Shown: piece after piece, positions 24,434 through 32,029 of the stretch
How positions within the stretch are numbered: position 1 is the first letter of the stretch
Layout of the letters: each line of letters begins with the position of its first letter
Notes under the pieces: generated by a model
What the model saw: only the letters and a program-made list of their open reading frames with translations
What the model was told of the DNA's origin: nothing
Database searches by the model: none
NCBI GenBank assembly: GCA_021811805.1
Contig: JAKAQA010000004.1
Coordinates: 1 to 34,722, forward strand
Length of the DNA stretch: 34,722 nucleotides
Origin: a bacterium
Lineage (GTDB): Bacteria; SZUA-79; Acidulodesulfobacterales; Acidulodesulfobacteraceae
Direction: 5' to 3'
Translations under genes and position numbers: made by a program

Positions 24434-25468
24434 ATGGCTTCGATATATCAAAAGAAAGGTAAAAATATCTGGTATTACTGCATTACCCATAACGGTAAAA
24501 AATACCAGGGCAGCACAAAAACCAGCGATAAACAGTCGGCAAAATTAATTGCCGAAGCTAAACAGACCGATATTGCAAGAGAGTATAATAAAATTCCTGT
24601 CCTGAATAAAAACATAGGAAATTTTAGCACACTATGGCAGGGGTATTTAAAACTGCAAGTAAACTCTGACGTCCGAAAAAGAACCGCCGCAAATCATTTC
24701 CTGCCCGTATTCGGCAATAAAGGATTAAATAATATATCTTTGCCAGATATAAAAAATTATCAACTCGAAAGAAAACTTGAAATAATGACCCTGGGAAAAA
24801 ATAAAAGCAAAAGGGAATCGGAAATAAATTTCAGGTCGGTTAATTATGAAATCGCTATTCTGCGGAATTTCTTTAATCATTGCATAGAAAAAAACTATAT
24901 AGATAAGAACCCATGTGCCGGAGTTAAAAAATTAAACGAATTATCCCGCCTTAAGACTTTATCCGACGATGATATTCAAAAACTCATCACCGGAGCTACA
25001 AATAAATTAACAAGGGACTTAATATCATTTCTTATTTATACGGGATGCCGAAAGGGCGAAGCATTAAATCTTAAATGGGAAAATGTCGATTTAATAAATG
25101 ATGTCGTAGCTATTAAAGGAACTAAAACAAAGCATGACCGTTATATACCTGTTTCCAGCCCCCTAAAAAGCCTTTTGAGCGGGGTTGAGAAAGTAGACGA
25201 CTGTTTCTATGTTTTTAATAATGCTGGCAAAAAAATCGTCGATTTTAAACATTCTTTTAAGACAGCTTGCCGGAATGCAGGATTAAAAGATTTGCGTATC
25301 CACGACCTAAGGCACGTTTTTGCAAGTAAAATGGTAATGGGCGGAACAAGTTTATATATTACCGGCGAGCTCCTGGGACATAGGACGACTCAGATGACAA
25401 GGCGGTATAGTCATTTAATGCCAGAAACTTTACGAAAGGCCGTGAATGAGGTATGGGATTATAAATAA
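24434..25468 (+). CDS. int: Tyrosine recombinase/integrase of an integrative element
   Basis: 344 residues. The N-terminal arm-binding part starts ASIYQKKGKNIWYYCITHNGKKYQGSTKT. Then comes a SAM-like core-binding domain (about 60-165), followed by the catalytic domain with R206 (GCRKGE), H290 and R293 (HDLRH), H316 (LLGH) and nucleophile Y325 (RRYSHL). All catalytic residues are present. It sits directly downstream of tRNA-Gln and in the same direction, the standard layout for site-specific insertion of a genomic island at a tRNA 3' end. AGGGGA lies 10 bases before ATG 24434. A second, unrelated recombinase is at 32030. Confidence 0.93.
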   Translation: MASIYQKKGKNIWYYCITHNGKKYQGSTKTSDKQSAKLIAEAKQTDIAREYNKIPVLNKNIGNFSTLWQGYLKLQVNSDVRKRTAANHFLPVFGNKGLNNISLPDIKNYQLERKLEIMTLGKNKSKRESEINFRSVNYEIAILRNFFNHCIEKNYIDKNPCAGVKKLNELSRLKTLSDDDIQKLITGATNKLTRDLISFLIYTGCRKGEALNLKWENVDLINDVVAIKGTKTKHDRYIPVSSPLKSLLSGVEKVDDCFYVFNNAGKKIVDFKHSFKTACRNAGLKDLRIHDLRHVFASKMVMGGTSLYITGELLGHRTTQMTRRYSHLMPETLRKAVNEVWDYK

Positions 25469-25838
25469 TCTATCAAATTAATTGCGATACTGCATCTTAA
25501 TTGTTAAATTTCATTAATAAAAAAATGTGGCTGTATCGGGTTTTTATATTAAACGGTTTGCGAAGCGAAGGCGGCAAGCCGCCGAAGCGTAAAGTAAACT
25601 GACGGGCAATAATAAAAGAAAGGCGGGACTTAAGATTTTTCCATAAAGATATTTTCATTGACTTAAAACTAACGGTATTATATAAAAATATAAAGGGATT
25701 AATTGCTAATTTAAGCATTCGCGATCAGAAACAGAATCAGCATTTGATTAAAACGAAATATGTGCGCAGATTAAAGATGATTTAGCTTAAAACATATAGG
25801 ATATTACTATAAAATCTGATTTATAAAAGTAAAATATT
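25469..25838. other. Intergenic stretch with a GC-rich hairpin
   Basis: Between the integrase and rmuC there is no supported gene. In otherwise AT-rich DNA a short GC-rich patch (25560-25590) contains GGCGGC-AA-GCCGCC (25570-25575, 25578-25583) flanked by GAAGCG on both sides. No T-run follows. It could be an integrase terminator, a repetitive extragenic element or a recombination remnant. The minus-strand 73-codon frame across it is not credible. Confidence 0.5.
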
Positions 25839-27338
25839 ATGATATCCGCAATTTTACTTATAGCAAATCTTGTATTATTGTTTATAATCTTGTATTTTGT
25901 CTTGAATCCCAATAAAAAACAAGATGATGACCTAAAAGTCTTTTTAAATAAGATCCCCAGCACGATTGAAAGGATTGAACCTACGCTTAAAGATGAATTC
26001 AAGAGAAATAGAGAAGAAGCTCAAGAACATGCAAGGCATTCAAGAGAGGAGCTTTTTGTGTCTTTTAAAAATTTAAGTGATACAACAATAGCGTCTTTAA
26101 AAAATAATGAAGAAAAAATATCTAATCTTACGGAAACCATTGACAATAAAATAACGACCCTTCAAAATGGACTTTTAAATTCATCTAAGGAAAATAGAAA
26201 AGAATTAAACGATTCGCTAAAAAGCTTTAGTGATAGGTTTTCTGATAATGTCAAGGAGTTTAATGCATTACAGAAAGAAAAATTTAATGAATTAACTAAT
26301 GCAGAAGAAAAACTAAGAAATGAAACAAATAAAAAATTGGACGAGATAAGGCAGTCCGTTGAAAAAAAGCTTGCGTCAATCCAGGAAGACAATACGAAGA
26401 AATTAGAGGAAATGAGGATTACCGTCGACGAGAAATTGCATACAACATTAGAAAAGCGACTCGGAGAATCTTTTAAACTAGTCAGCGAACGTTTAGAGCA
26501 AGTACACAAGGGGTTGGGCGAGATGCAAACATTAGTGGTTGGCGTAGGAGATCTTAAAAAAGTTCTAACCAATATCAAGACTCGTGGAACTTGGGGCGAG
26601 ATTCAGTTGGAAGCCTTACTTGATCAGATTCTAACCCCAGAACAATACGAGAAAAATGTTTTAACTAAACCCAACAGTTCCGCAAGAGTCGAGTTTGCAA
26701 TTCGTTTGCCGGGGCGTGATGATTCGGGTTCGCCTGTTTGGTTGCCGATCGATGCCAAATTTCCGATGGAGGATTATCAGCGTCTTATAGAAGCTCAAGA
26801 ACTAGCGGACATTCCAGCGATTGATGCGGCAGGCAAAGCACTTGAAACTCGCATTAAAAATGAGGCAAAATTGATCCGTGATAAATATATAGAACCTCCT
26901 CATACAACCGATTTTGCTATTTTATATTTGCCTACGGAGGGACTCTATGCGGAGGTATTAAGGCGGCCGGGGTTGTCGGATTACGTGCAACGTGCTTCGA
27001 GAGTCAACATAGCGGGTCCCACAACATTGGCAGCGATGCTAAATAGTCTTCAAATGGGTTTTCAAACACTTGCAATAGAAAAACGCTCATCTGAGGTTTG
27101 GACATTATTAGGTGCCGTCAAAACTGAATTCGGTAAATTCGGGACAGCATTGTCTCATACAAAGAAGAAGTTGCAAGAAGCAACCAATAGTATTGATGAT
27201 ACCGAGAAACGCAACCGCGTGTTAACGCGCAAACTTTCGACTATTGATGCCATGCCGGAAGTAGAGGCTTCTAAGTTATTAGATATACCAAATAATAACG
27301 ATGCAGATACTAAAACGACTGAAAAGGAGGAGGTGTAG
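25839..27338 (+). CDS. rmuC: RmuC-family DNA recombination protein
   Basis: 499 residues. An N-terminal membrane helix (about 3-24), a long coiled coil (30-240, repeated KNxEEKxxxLTETIDNK-like heptads), then the RmuC core: RGTWGEIQLEALLDQILTPEQY, VEFAIRLPGRD and LPIDAKFPMEDYQRL, which carry the PD-(D/E)XK-like nuclease signature, and a conserved block near SRVNIAGPTTLAAMLNSLQMGF. RmuC limits DNA rearrangements at inverted repeats; its biochemistry is poorly known. No clear Shine-Dalgarno at ATG 25839. Its place on an integrated element next to restriction genes is unusual for a gene that is often chromosomal, and hints at a role in DNA defence or element stability. Overlapping ribosome site with the next gene. 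Confidence 0.9.
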   Translation: MISAILLIANLVLLFIILYFVLNPNKKQDDDLKVFLNKIPSTIERIEPTLKDEFKRNREEAQEHARHSREELFVSFKNLSDTTIASLKNNEEKISNLTETIDNKITTLQNGLLNSSKENRKELNDSLKSFSDRFSDNVKEFNALQKEKFNELTNAEEKLRNETNKKLDEIRQSVEKKLASIQEDNTKKLEEMRITVDEKLHTTLEKRLGESFKLVSERLEQVHKGLGEMQTLVVGVGDLKKVLTNIKTRGTWGEIQLEALLDQILTPEQYEKNVLTKPNSSARVEFAIRLPGRDDSGSPVWLPIDAKFPMEDYQRLIEAQELADIPAIDAAGKALETRIKNEAKLIRDKYIEPPHTTDFAILYLPTEGLYAEVLRRPGLSDYVQRASRVNIAGPTTLAAMLNSLQMGFQTLAIEKRSSEVWTLLGAVKTEFGKFGTALSHTKKKLQEATNSIDDTEKRNRVLTRKLSTIDAMPEVEASKLLDIPNNNDADTKTTEKEEV

Positions 27339-27343
27339 TTCAG

Positions 27344-27658
27344 ATGTTTTTAAATATTTTTGAAGAAGCCATTCATGAGAAAAAGCTTGTTAAGGTAACT
27401 TTTTTTGCAAGTAATGACATTGTTCCAAGGGTACGAAAATGTGTGCCATTTGATTATAGCACAAGTAAAAAAGATAAGAATAGAATTCTTAAGTTCCAAA
27501 TTTATGATTTAAGTAGCCCAGATGGACCGCACAATCTCTCTTTAGATCCTGATAGAATCGTTAATATTGAAAAACTTAATGAAACCTTTGAGCCTGCGAA
27601 CTACGTAAATTGGGAACCGGATTGGAGCATAAAAAGAGATTGGGGTATTTATTCATAG
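27344..27658 (+). CDS. Small hypothetical protein, possibly WYL-like
   Basis: 104 residues, 5 bases after rmuC with GGAGGTG inside the rmuC end, so co-translated. The sequence FEEAIHEKKLVKVTFFASNDI..RKCVPFDYSTSKK...RILKFQIYDLSS...LSLDPDRIVNIEKLNETFEP has the alternation of a small beta-barrel: an opening helix with a basic residue pair, then strands, a Pro-Phe turn, and a closing DRIxxIxxLxxxFxP. That layout recalls WYL ligand-binding domains of defence regulators, but the W-Y-L residues themselves are not present. No HTH. The likely role, if any, is as a partner or regulator of RmuC. Confidence 0.65.
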   Translation: MFLNIFEEAIHEKKLVKVTFFASNDIVPRVRKCVPFDYSTSKKDKNRILKFQIYDLSSPDGPHNLSLDPDRIVNIEKLNETFEPANYVNWEPDWSIKRDWGIYS

Positions 27659-27704
27659 AAACAGCAATGAATATGAAATAAGGGTAAATCTCTTTACATT
27701 CTCT

Positions 27705-27739
27705 TTTTCGGCGTTGGCGATTCTCGCCAACGCCGAAAA
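27705..27739. terminator. Perfect 16-bp stem-loop after the rmuC unit
   Basis: TTTTCGGCGTTGGCGA (27705-27720) and TCGCCAACGCCGAAAA (27724-27739) pair perfectly around a TTC loop. GC-rich in AT-rich surroundings. No U-run follows on either strand, so it may insulate the rmuC and methyltransferase units by a mechanism other than classical intrinsic termination. Confidence 0.6.
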
Positions 27740-27825
27740 TCGGACAAATGAAATAAAATAAGAAGATCCAAATATGTATTTTTAATAGCAACATATTAAA
27801 TAGATAAAAAGAGGCATTTATCATT

Positions 27826-28803
27826 ATGCTTTTAAATTTAAAATTTATCGATCTCTTCGCAGGCATAGGGGGAATTAGAATTCCGTTTGATGAATTAGGA
27901 TGCGAATGCGTTTTTTCCTCGGAATGGGATAAACATGCGCAAGATATTTATGAAGTAAATTTCGGAGAAAGGCCGATGGGCGATATAACAAGCATACCAT
28001 CGGAAAGAATCCCGGATCACGATATTCTATTGGCTGGATTTCCTTGCCAACCTTTTAGTATAATAGGTAAAGGAAAAGGTTTTGCCGACACAAGAGGGAC
28101 GTTATTCTTTGAAATAGAAAGAATTCTTAGAGATAAACAGCCAAAAGCATTTCTTTTGGAAAATGTAAAACGGCTTGTCAGCCATGACAAACATAGAACT
28201 TTTCAAACAATAATGTCTAAACTTAAAGAACTTGGGTACCGGACTCATTGGAAAATATTAAATGCGTTGGATTATGGATTGCCACAAAAGCGGGAAAGGG
28301 TGATAATAGTCGGATTCAAAGAGAACTATCCATTTGGGTTTCCGGAACCTATCAAAAAAAGAACGAGCTTAAAAGATATTCTCGAAGATCATTCTGCCGT
28401 GGACAAGAAATATTTTGCTTCCGAACACATAGTAAAGAAACGAATGGAAAAAGTTAAAGGAAAGCTAATACCAAAACCATCTATATGGCATGAAAACAAA
28501 GGCGGAAATATTGGGGTGCATGAATTTTCTTGTGCTTTAAGGGCAGGAGCTTCTTATAATTATTTGCTTGTTGACGGCATAAGAAGGCTTACTCCCAAAG
28601 AACAATTGCTATTACAAGGTTTTCCAGTTAATTTTAAAATTGTTTCAGAATCTTATATCGGGAAACTCGCTGGCAATTCTGTGCCGGTCTCTTTAATTAG
28701 AGAGGTCGCAAAATCAATAGCGAAAGCAATGGCTTATGGGCCCCTATCCAAAGATGAAATTAACCTTTATGATACATCGCAAGACCTTTTCGCGAGGGTT
28801 TGA
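27826..28803 (+). CDS. DNA (cytosine-5)-methyltransferase
   Basis: 325 residues with all core m5C motifs in order: I FIDLFAGIGG (8-16), IV GFPCQPFS with catalytic C74, VI ENVKRL (122-127), VIII QKRERVIIVGF, and the C-terminal motif IX/X region RRLTPKEQLLLQGFP ... GNSVPVSL. The variable target region between VIII and IX is short. First gene of a three-gene restriction operon (methylase, nuclease, Vsr) with 3-base and 0-base junctions. AGAGG lies before ATG 27826. By its partner nuclease the target may be RGCGCY, an inference only. Confidence 0.95.
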   Translation: MLLNLKFIDLFAGIGGIRIPFDELGCECVFSSEWDKHAQDIYEVNFGERPMGDITSIPSERIPDHDILLAGFPCQPFSIIGKGKGFADTRGTLFFEIERILRDKQPKAFLLENVKRLVSHDKHRTFQTIMSKLKELGYRTHWKILNALDYGLPQKRERVIIVGFKENYPFGFPEPIKKRTSLKDILEDHSAVDKKYFASEHIVKKRMEKVKGKLIPKPSIWHENKGGNIGVHEFSCALRAGASYNYLLVDGIRRLTPKEQLLLQGFPVNFKIVSESYIGKLAGNSVPVSLIREVAKSIAKAMAYGPLSKDEINLYDTSQDLFARV

Positions 28804-28806
28804 TAA

Positions 28807-29859
28807 ATGGAAAGCAAGGTCGCTTTAGACAAAATAATTAAAATAAGCAGAGTTCATTTATATAAACCTATCCAAATAGCCGAGATTTTATATCACTATA
28901 GAAAAGGGGATAAAATAGATCTGTCAGACGTTGAAACGTATCGAAACATTAGCAAAAAGTGGCGGGACGAAATTAGCGTGCTTTTAGTCGGAAGGGCATC
29001 GACATCATCTCAAAAATATCAAGACAATATTTTCGACTCTAATGCTATGCCTCCAGAATTTGTTAAAGAGTTGGCGGAATATAACAAAAAGCATGACGGA
29101 ATTGTTGAGAATTATGTCTATCATAAATTAAAAGAAAGACTTTCTTTAGTATATGACGCGTTTGAATATCTTAAAATAGGGCCAGGAAAATTCAACCTAA
29201 ACGAATTCTTATCCATATTCTCCCATTCACCCGGATTAAAAAGAAGCATTGATAAAGTTTACGAGATAACCGTATACGCACTCTTTAGCGTTATAGTTCG
29301 GGCATTAAAAGTGGAAGTAGGTTTGTCGATAGAGAATGCAGACAAGGAAATATTAAAAGACTTTGACATATTTATTAAAATGGCTCTTGGATTATCGGAA
29401 AAAATGCTAATAAAAAAGATGCCTGCCAAATTATTTAGGGGCGGGGTCACAAATGCAGCGGACAGAGGTTTAGATATGTGGGCAAACTTCGGGCCTGCCG
29501 TTCAGGTAAAGCATCTTACGCTTAGCGAAGATTTAGCCGAAGATGTGTCTGAAAATATTACTGCAGATAAAATCGTATTGGTATGCCTTGACGGTGAAGC
29601 GAAGATGATTAATAGAATTATGACTCAATTACCGTTCAGCAATAGGATCCAAGGAATAATAACGATATCTGATTTGGAATCATGGTATAGGATCTGTCTA
29701 TCTGATAAATACAGAAATATGCTAGGGTCGCAACTGCTAAAGGATTTAGAAAGGGAGTTTAACTTCGAATTTCCAGCTAATTCTAAGATAGCCCCCTTTA
29801 TCAAAAAAAGAGGGTATAAAATTAAGGCCTTGAAAGGAAAATGGAGTATTATAGCGTGA
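28807..29859 (+). CDS. Type II restriction endonuclease, HaeII-like
   Basis: 350 residues, about the length of R.HaeII. The N-terminal ~200 residues are helical (YKPIQIAEILYHYRKGDKID, then KKWRDEISVLLVGRASTSSQKYQDN). The nuclease core is RGGVTNAADRGLDMWANFGPAVQVKHLTL: candidate metal ligands D223 and Q233 with catalytic K235 (D-X9-Q-x-K), where Gln replaces the usual Asp/Glu. After it come DKIVLVCLDGEA and ISDLESWYRI. From memory this matches the HaeII family (RGCGCY). Coupled to the methyltransferase upstream (3-base gap) and to vsr downstream (TGA immediately followed by ATG). The family is likely but specificity is untested. Confidence 0.75.
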   Translation: MESKVALDKIIKISRVHLYKPIQIAEILYHYRKGDKIDLSDVETYRNISKKWRDEISVLLVGRASTSSQKYQDNIFDSNAMPPEFVKELAEYNKKHDGIVENYVYHKLKERLSLVYDAFEYLKIGPGKFNLNEFLSIFSHSPGLKRSIDKVYEITVYALFSVIVRALKVEVGLSIENADKEILKDFDIFIKMALGLSEKMLIKKMPAKLFRGGVTNAADRGLDMWANFGPAVQVKHLTLSEDLAEDVSENITADKIVLVCLDGEAKMINRIMTQLPFSNRIQGIITISDLESWYRICLSDKYRNMLGSQLLKDLEREFNFEFPANSKIAPFIKKRGYKIKALKGKWSIIA

Positions 29860-30276
29860 ATGCCTGATACCATATCGAAACAAAAGCGTTCCGAAATTAT
29901 GCGGGCGGTTAAGGATAGAGATAGCAGAATTGAAACGGCCTTTAGGAAAGCCCTTTGGCATAAAGGATTCAGGTACAGGAAGAATTCTATTAAATATTTT
30001 GGCAAACCAGACATAGTATTAAAAAAGCATAAAACCATAATTTTCGTTGATTCTTGTTTTTGGCATGGGTGCCAAGCGCATTGCAGGATACCAGAAACTA
30101 GGCGAGAATATTGGGTAGATAAAATAGAACGCAACAGGGAAAGAGATCAAGAAGTAAATAATTATTATAAAAAATTAGGATGGCATTTGTTTAGAGTTTG
30201 GGAGCATGAAATTTCAAATAAAATTGGAATTGAAAAAAAAATATCCCAAATCATTAAAAGAATGGATAGCCAATAG
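29860..30276 (+). CDS. vsr: Very short patch repair endonuclease
   Basis: 138 residues, normal for Vsr. Motifs: SEIMRAVKDRDSRIETAFRKAL (11-32), FGKPDIVL with catalytic D51, and VDSCFWHGC (63-71) with C66, W68 and H69; position 64 is Asp, as in many homologues, rather than His. A WEHEI near 114-118. Vsr nicks 5' of T in T:G mismatches created when m5C deaminates, so that repair restores the C. Its ATG directly follows the stop of the nuclease gene, and it is the third gene of the operon, so it probably protects the m5C sites made by the co-encoded methyltransferase. Confidence 0.95.
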   Translation: MPDTISKQKRSEIMRAVKDRDSRIETAFRKALWHKGFRYRKNSIKYFGKPDIVLKKHKTIIFVDSCFWHGCQAHCRIPETRREYWVDKIERNRERDQEVNNYYKKLGWHLFRVWEHEISNKIGIEKKISQIIKRMDSQ

Positions 30277-30281
30277 TGATT

Positions 30282-30779
30282 CTAAAATTTTTTAAAAATT
30301 GTTAAAATTAAAATAAATAATAAAATTAAATAAATAAAACCAAAAATAAAAGGTATCTTTATTTCAATATGGGAGAATGGCCAATATAGCTTTTTATTTT
30401 TTCCTTCACCGAGTATTTTCCACTCCTGCTGATATAATGCTAATGGCAGTTCCTGTTCAATCTCATGTATTACTTGAAATTTCCCGCTATTTAGTTGTTT
30501 ATACGAATTTATAAGAAAATAAAAAATCACGCAAATTAATATTCCAACAAGTGAAAGCAAAATACAAATAAATGAGATATCCTTTAATTTTATTTCATAT
30601 ATTAATCCAAGAAAAGAAAAAATGGCGGTATTTATTGCCAAAAAATAATTATTTGCGCTTTGTCTTCTGTCACTAACCTTTTCGGCACTTTCTATATATA
30701 ACCGATATTGCTCGAACAAATGCACCTTATAATGTTCGCCGTATTCTATTTCCGATTTTTTAAATAATTCTGATTTCAT
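30282..30779 (-). CDS. Small membrane protein of the TIR operon (RipA/8xMP-like)
   Basis: 165 residues. A charged N-terminal helix with EHYKVHLFEQYRLYIESAEKVSDRRQSANNYFLAIN leads into three membrane helices (about 44-61, 68-90 and 139-162). A cytoplasmic segment of 91-135 ends in KNKKLYWP. The lead-in resembles, from memory, the RipA-type octameric membrane proteins found in bacterial defence operons; I could not check this. It lies 2 bases after the TIR gene stop, so it is co-translated, and it ends the three-gene minus-strand operon. The likely role is the membrane effector or anchor of the system. No terminator is evident before the convergent vsr gene (5 bases away). Confidence 0.7.
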   Translation of the reverse strand: MKSELFKKSEIEYGEHYKVHLFEQYRLYIESAEKVSDRRQSANNYFLAINTAIFSFLGLIYEIKLKDISFICILLSLVGILICVIFYFLINSYKQLNSGKFQVIHEIEQELPLALYQQEWKILGEGKNKKLYWPFSHIEIKIPFIFGFIYLILLFILILTIFKKF

Positions 30780-30781
30780 TT

Positions 30782-31198
30782 CTATAAGGAATATTGTCTT
30801 ATGGCATCAACAATTGAATTAGAATTCCATCCAACTATTATATCTGCATTATTTTCTACAATAGAAGATATATTTCTTTGACCCCAAGGGTTGACTCCAA
30901 TAATAGGTTTTGGGCCAATATTATAACCTTTCTTGGCAATTTTTATTTCCTTATTGATCCATTTACTATGAGTTGAATAAACACCTGTTGGTATTAAAAC
31001 TATATGGCAGCCCAGTATTCTATTATAAATAGCCTCATATAATTGTTTATCAGTGCCATTAGTATGAATGGGATCATGTATTGGGATAGAGTGGTTATTA
31101 TAAGAAAAATATTTAGCATTATCGAGAAATTCAATAAGTTTATAATAAATATTGGAGTATGTCCAAGAATGGCTAATAAAAATATTGTATGTCTTCAT
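30782..31198 (-). CDS. TIR-like (ThsB/MTH538-type) protein
   Basis: 138 residues, a single TIR-like domain. Strand 1 NIFISHSW (5-12); a helix YYKLIEFLDNAKYF; PIHDPIH near the BB loop; strand CHIVLIPTGVYS; then THSKWINKEI with W80 and E84, the place of the catalytic Glu in NAD-cleaving TIR domains; and a final GWNSNSIVDAIRQ helix. This is the Thoeris ThsB-like group, which senses infection and makes a cyclic ADP-ribose-type signal. No ThsA (SIR2/SLOG or macro) gene is nearby; the neighbours are a membrane protein and a HEPN-like protein. AGGAGG lies 12 bases before ATG 31198. Confidence 0.8.
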   Translation of the reverse strand: MKTYNIFISHSWTYSNIYYKLIEFLDNAKYFSYNNHSIPIHDPIHTNGTDKQLYEAIYNRILGCHIVLIPTGVYSTHSKWINKEIKIAKKGYNIGPKPIIGVNPWGQRNISSIVENNADIIVGWNSNSIVDAIRQYSL

Positions 31199-31238
31199 AT
31201 CTTAACAACCTCCTGATAAACAAATTAAATGTTTATAT

Positions 31239-31898
31239 TTATAATTTTCTTTCACAACCAATTTCTTCTATAGTAGGGACAGAATAACTCAAAGAATCTC
31301 TTGAAATAAGATTCTTGTAACTTTCGCCTTCAAGTTCTAATGTTAGTTTTTTGCAATTTTCATCAAACTGAACCGCTATCCAATCAAGAGCTTTATTAAT
31401 AAGTAAGAATAAGGAGTTGTAAGCGTTTTGTTCCAGCGTGCCAGCAATAGCAGAAATACAAACAATCTTCTCAACTTTATGGGATTTATTACCATTATTA
31501 AGGATTGCCCCAACCTTACATTGCGAATATGAATTTTCATCATGAATTAAATGTTTATTGCGTAATTTTTTAAAATATTCAAAAGAAATTTGGGCTTCCT
31601 TGGGCTCATTTTTATAAATTGTTTTAAATTGAAGTTTGAAACGAACCCCGTTACCAAAACATTTAATGAAATAAATAATTGCTGTTCTCCATAACGCTTC
31701 TCGTAAAAATTTCTGATCGGCAGGAACATTGTTTATAGATTCAAGAGAAAATTTTGCAAATATTAGGTCTTCTTTATGTAATGATAAGTCAGATAGTCTT
31801 TTAACCTTTTCTCCCTCAATCTTGACAATTTTTAAGCCGTCAGGAACATTATCAATATTAATTTCGTCATTTGTGCTTGAGATTTTTAAATTTTCCAT
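31239..31898 (-). CDS. Hypothetical protein with a HEPN-like RX5H motif
   Basis: 219 residues, first gene of the minus-strand TIR operon. The N-terminal ~55 residues are a lead segment. A helical region (60-175) contains FEYFKKLRNKHLIHDENSY: R113-N114 ... H119 fits the RX4-6H signature of HEPN RNases, with the Asn after Arg that the family favours. A second long helix follows (TLEQNAYNSLFLLINKALDWIAVQ). The C-terminus is acidic and variable. HEPN proteins often act as toxins or RNA-cleaving effectors in abortive infection. The gene lies 40 bases upstream of the TIR gene. No direct homologue recalled; the HEPN call is from one motif and predicted helices. Confidence 0.55.
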   Translation of the reverse strand: MENLKISSTNDEINIDNVPDGLKIVKIEGEKVKRLSDLSLHKEDLIFAKFSLESINNVPADQKFLREALWRTAIIYFIKCFGNGVRFKLQFKTIYKNEPKEAQISFEYFKKLRNKHLIHDENSYSQCKVGAILNNGNKSHKVEKIVCISAIAGTLEQNAYNSLFLLINKALDWIAVQFDENCKKLTLELEGESYKNLISRDSLSYSVPTIEEIGCERKL

Positions 31899-32029
31899 AT
31901 AATATTATAAATATATATTTAAAAATTTTTTTGCTTAATCTAAAAAGGATAATAAGTAATAAACTATTATTACAATAAAAATCATTATATTCCGATTATT
32001 TGTTTCCGTCAAATTTATATATTATAAAT

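Noticed and set aside
25497-25718. 73-codon minus-strand frame downstream of the integrase
   Set aside because: It crosses a GC-rich palindrome and has no ribosome site or family resemblance.
30782-31198. Calling the TIR operon a canonical Thoeris system
   Set aside because: No ThsA-type SIR2/SLOG or macro-domain partner is encoded nearby; only the TIR resembles ThsB.
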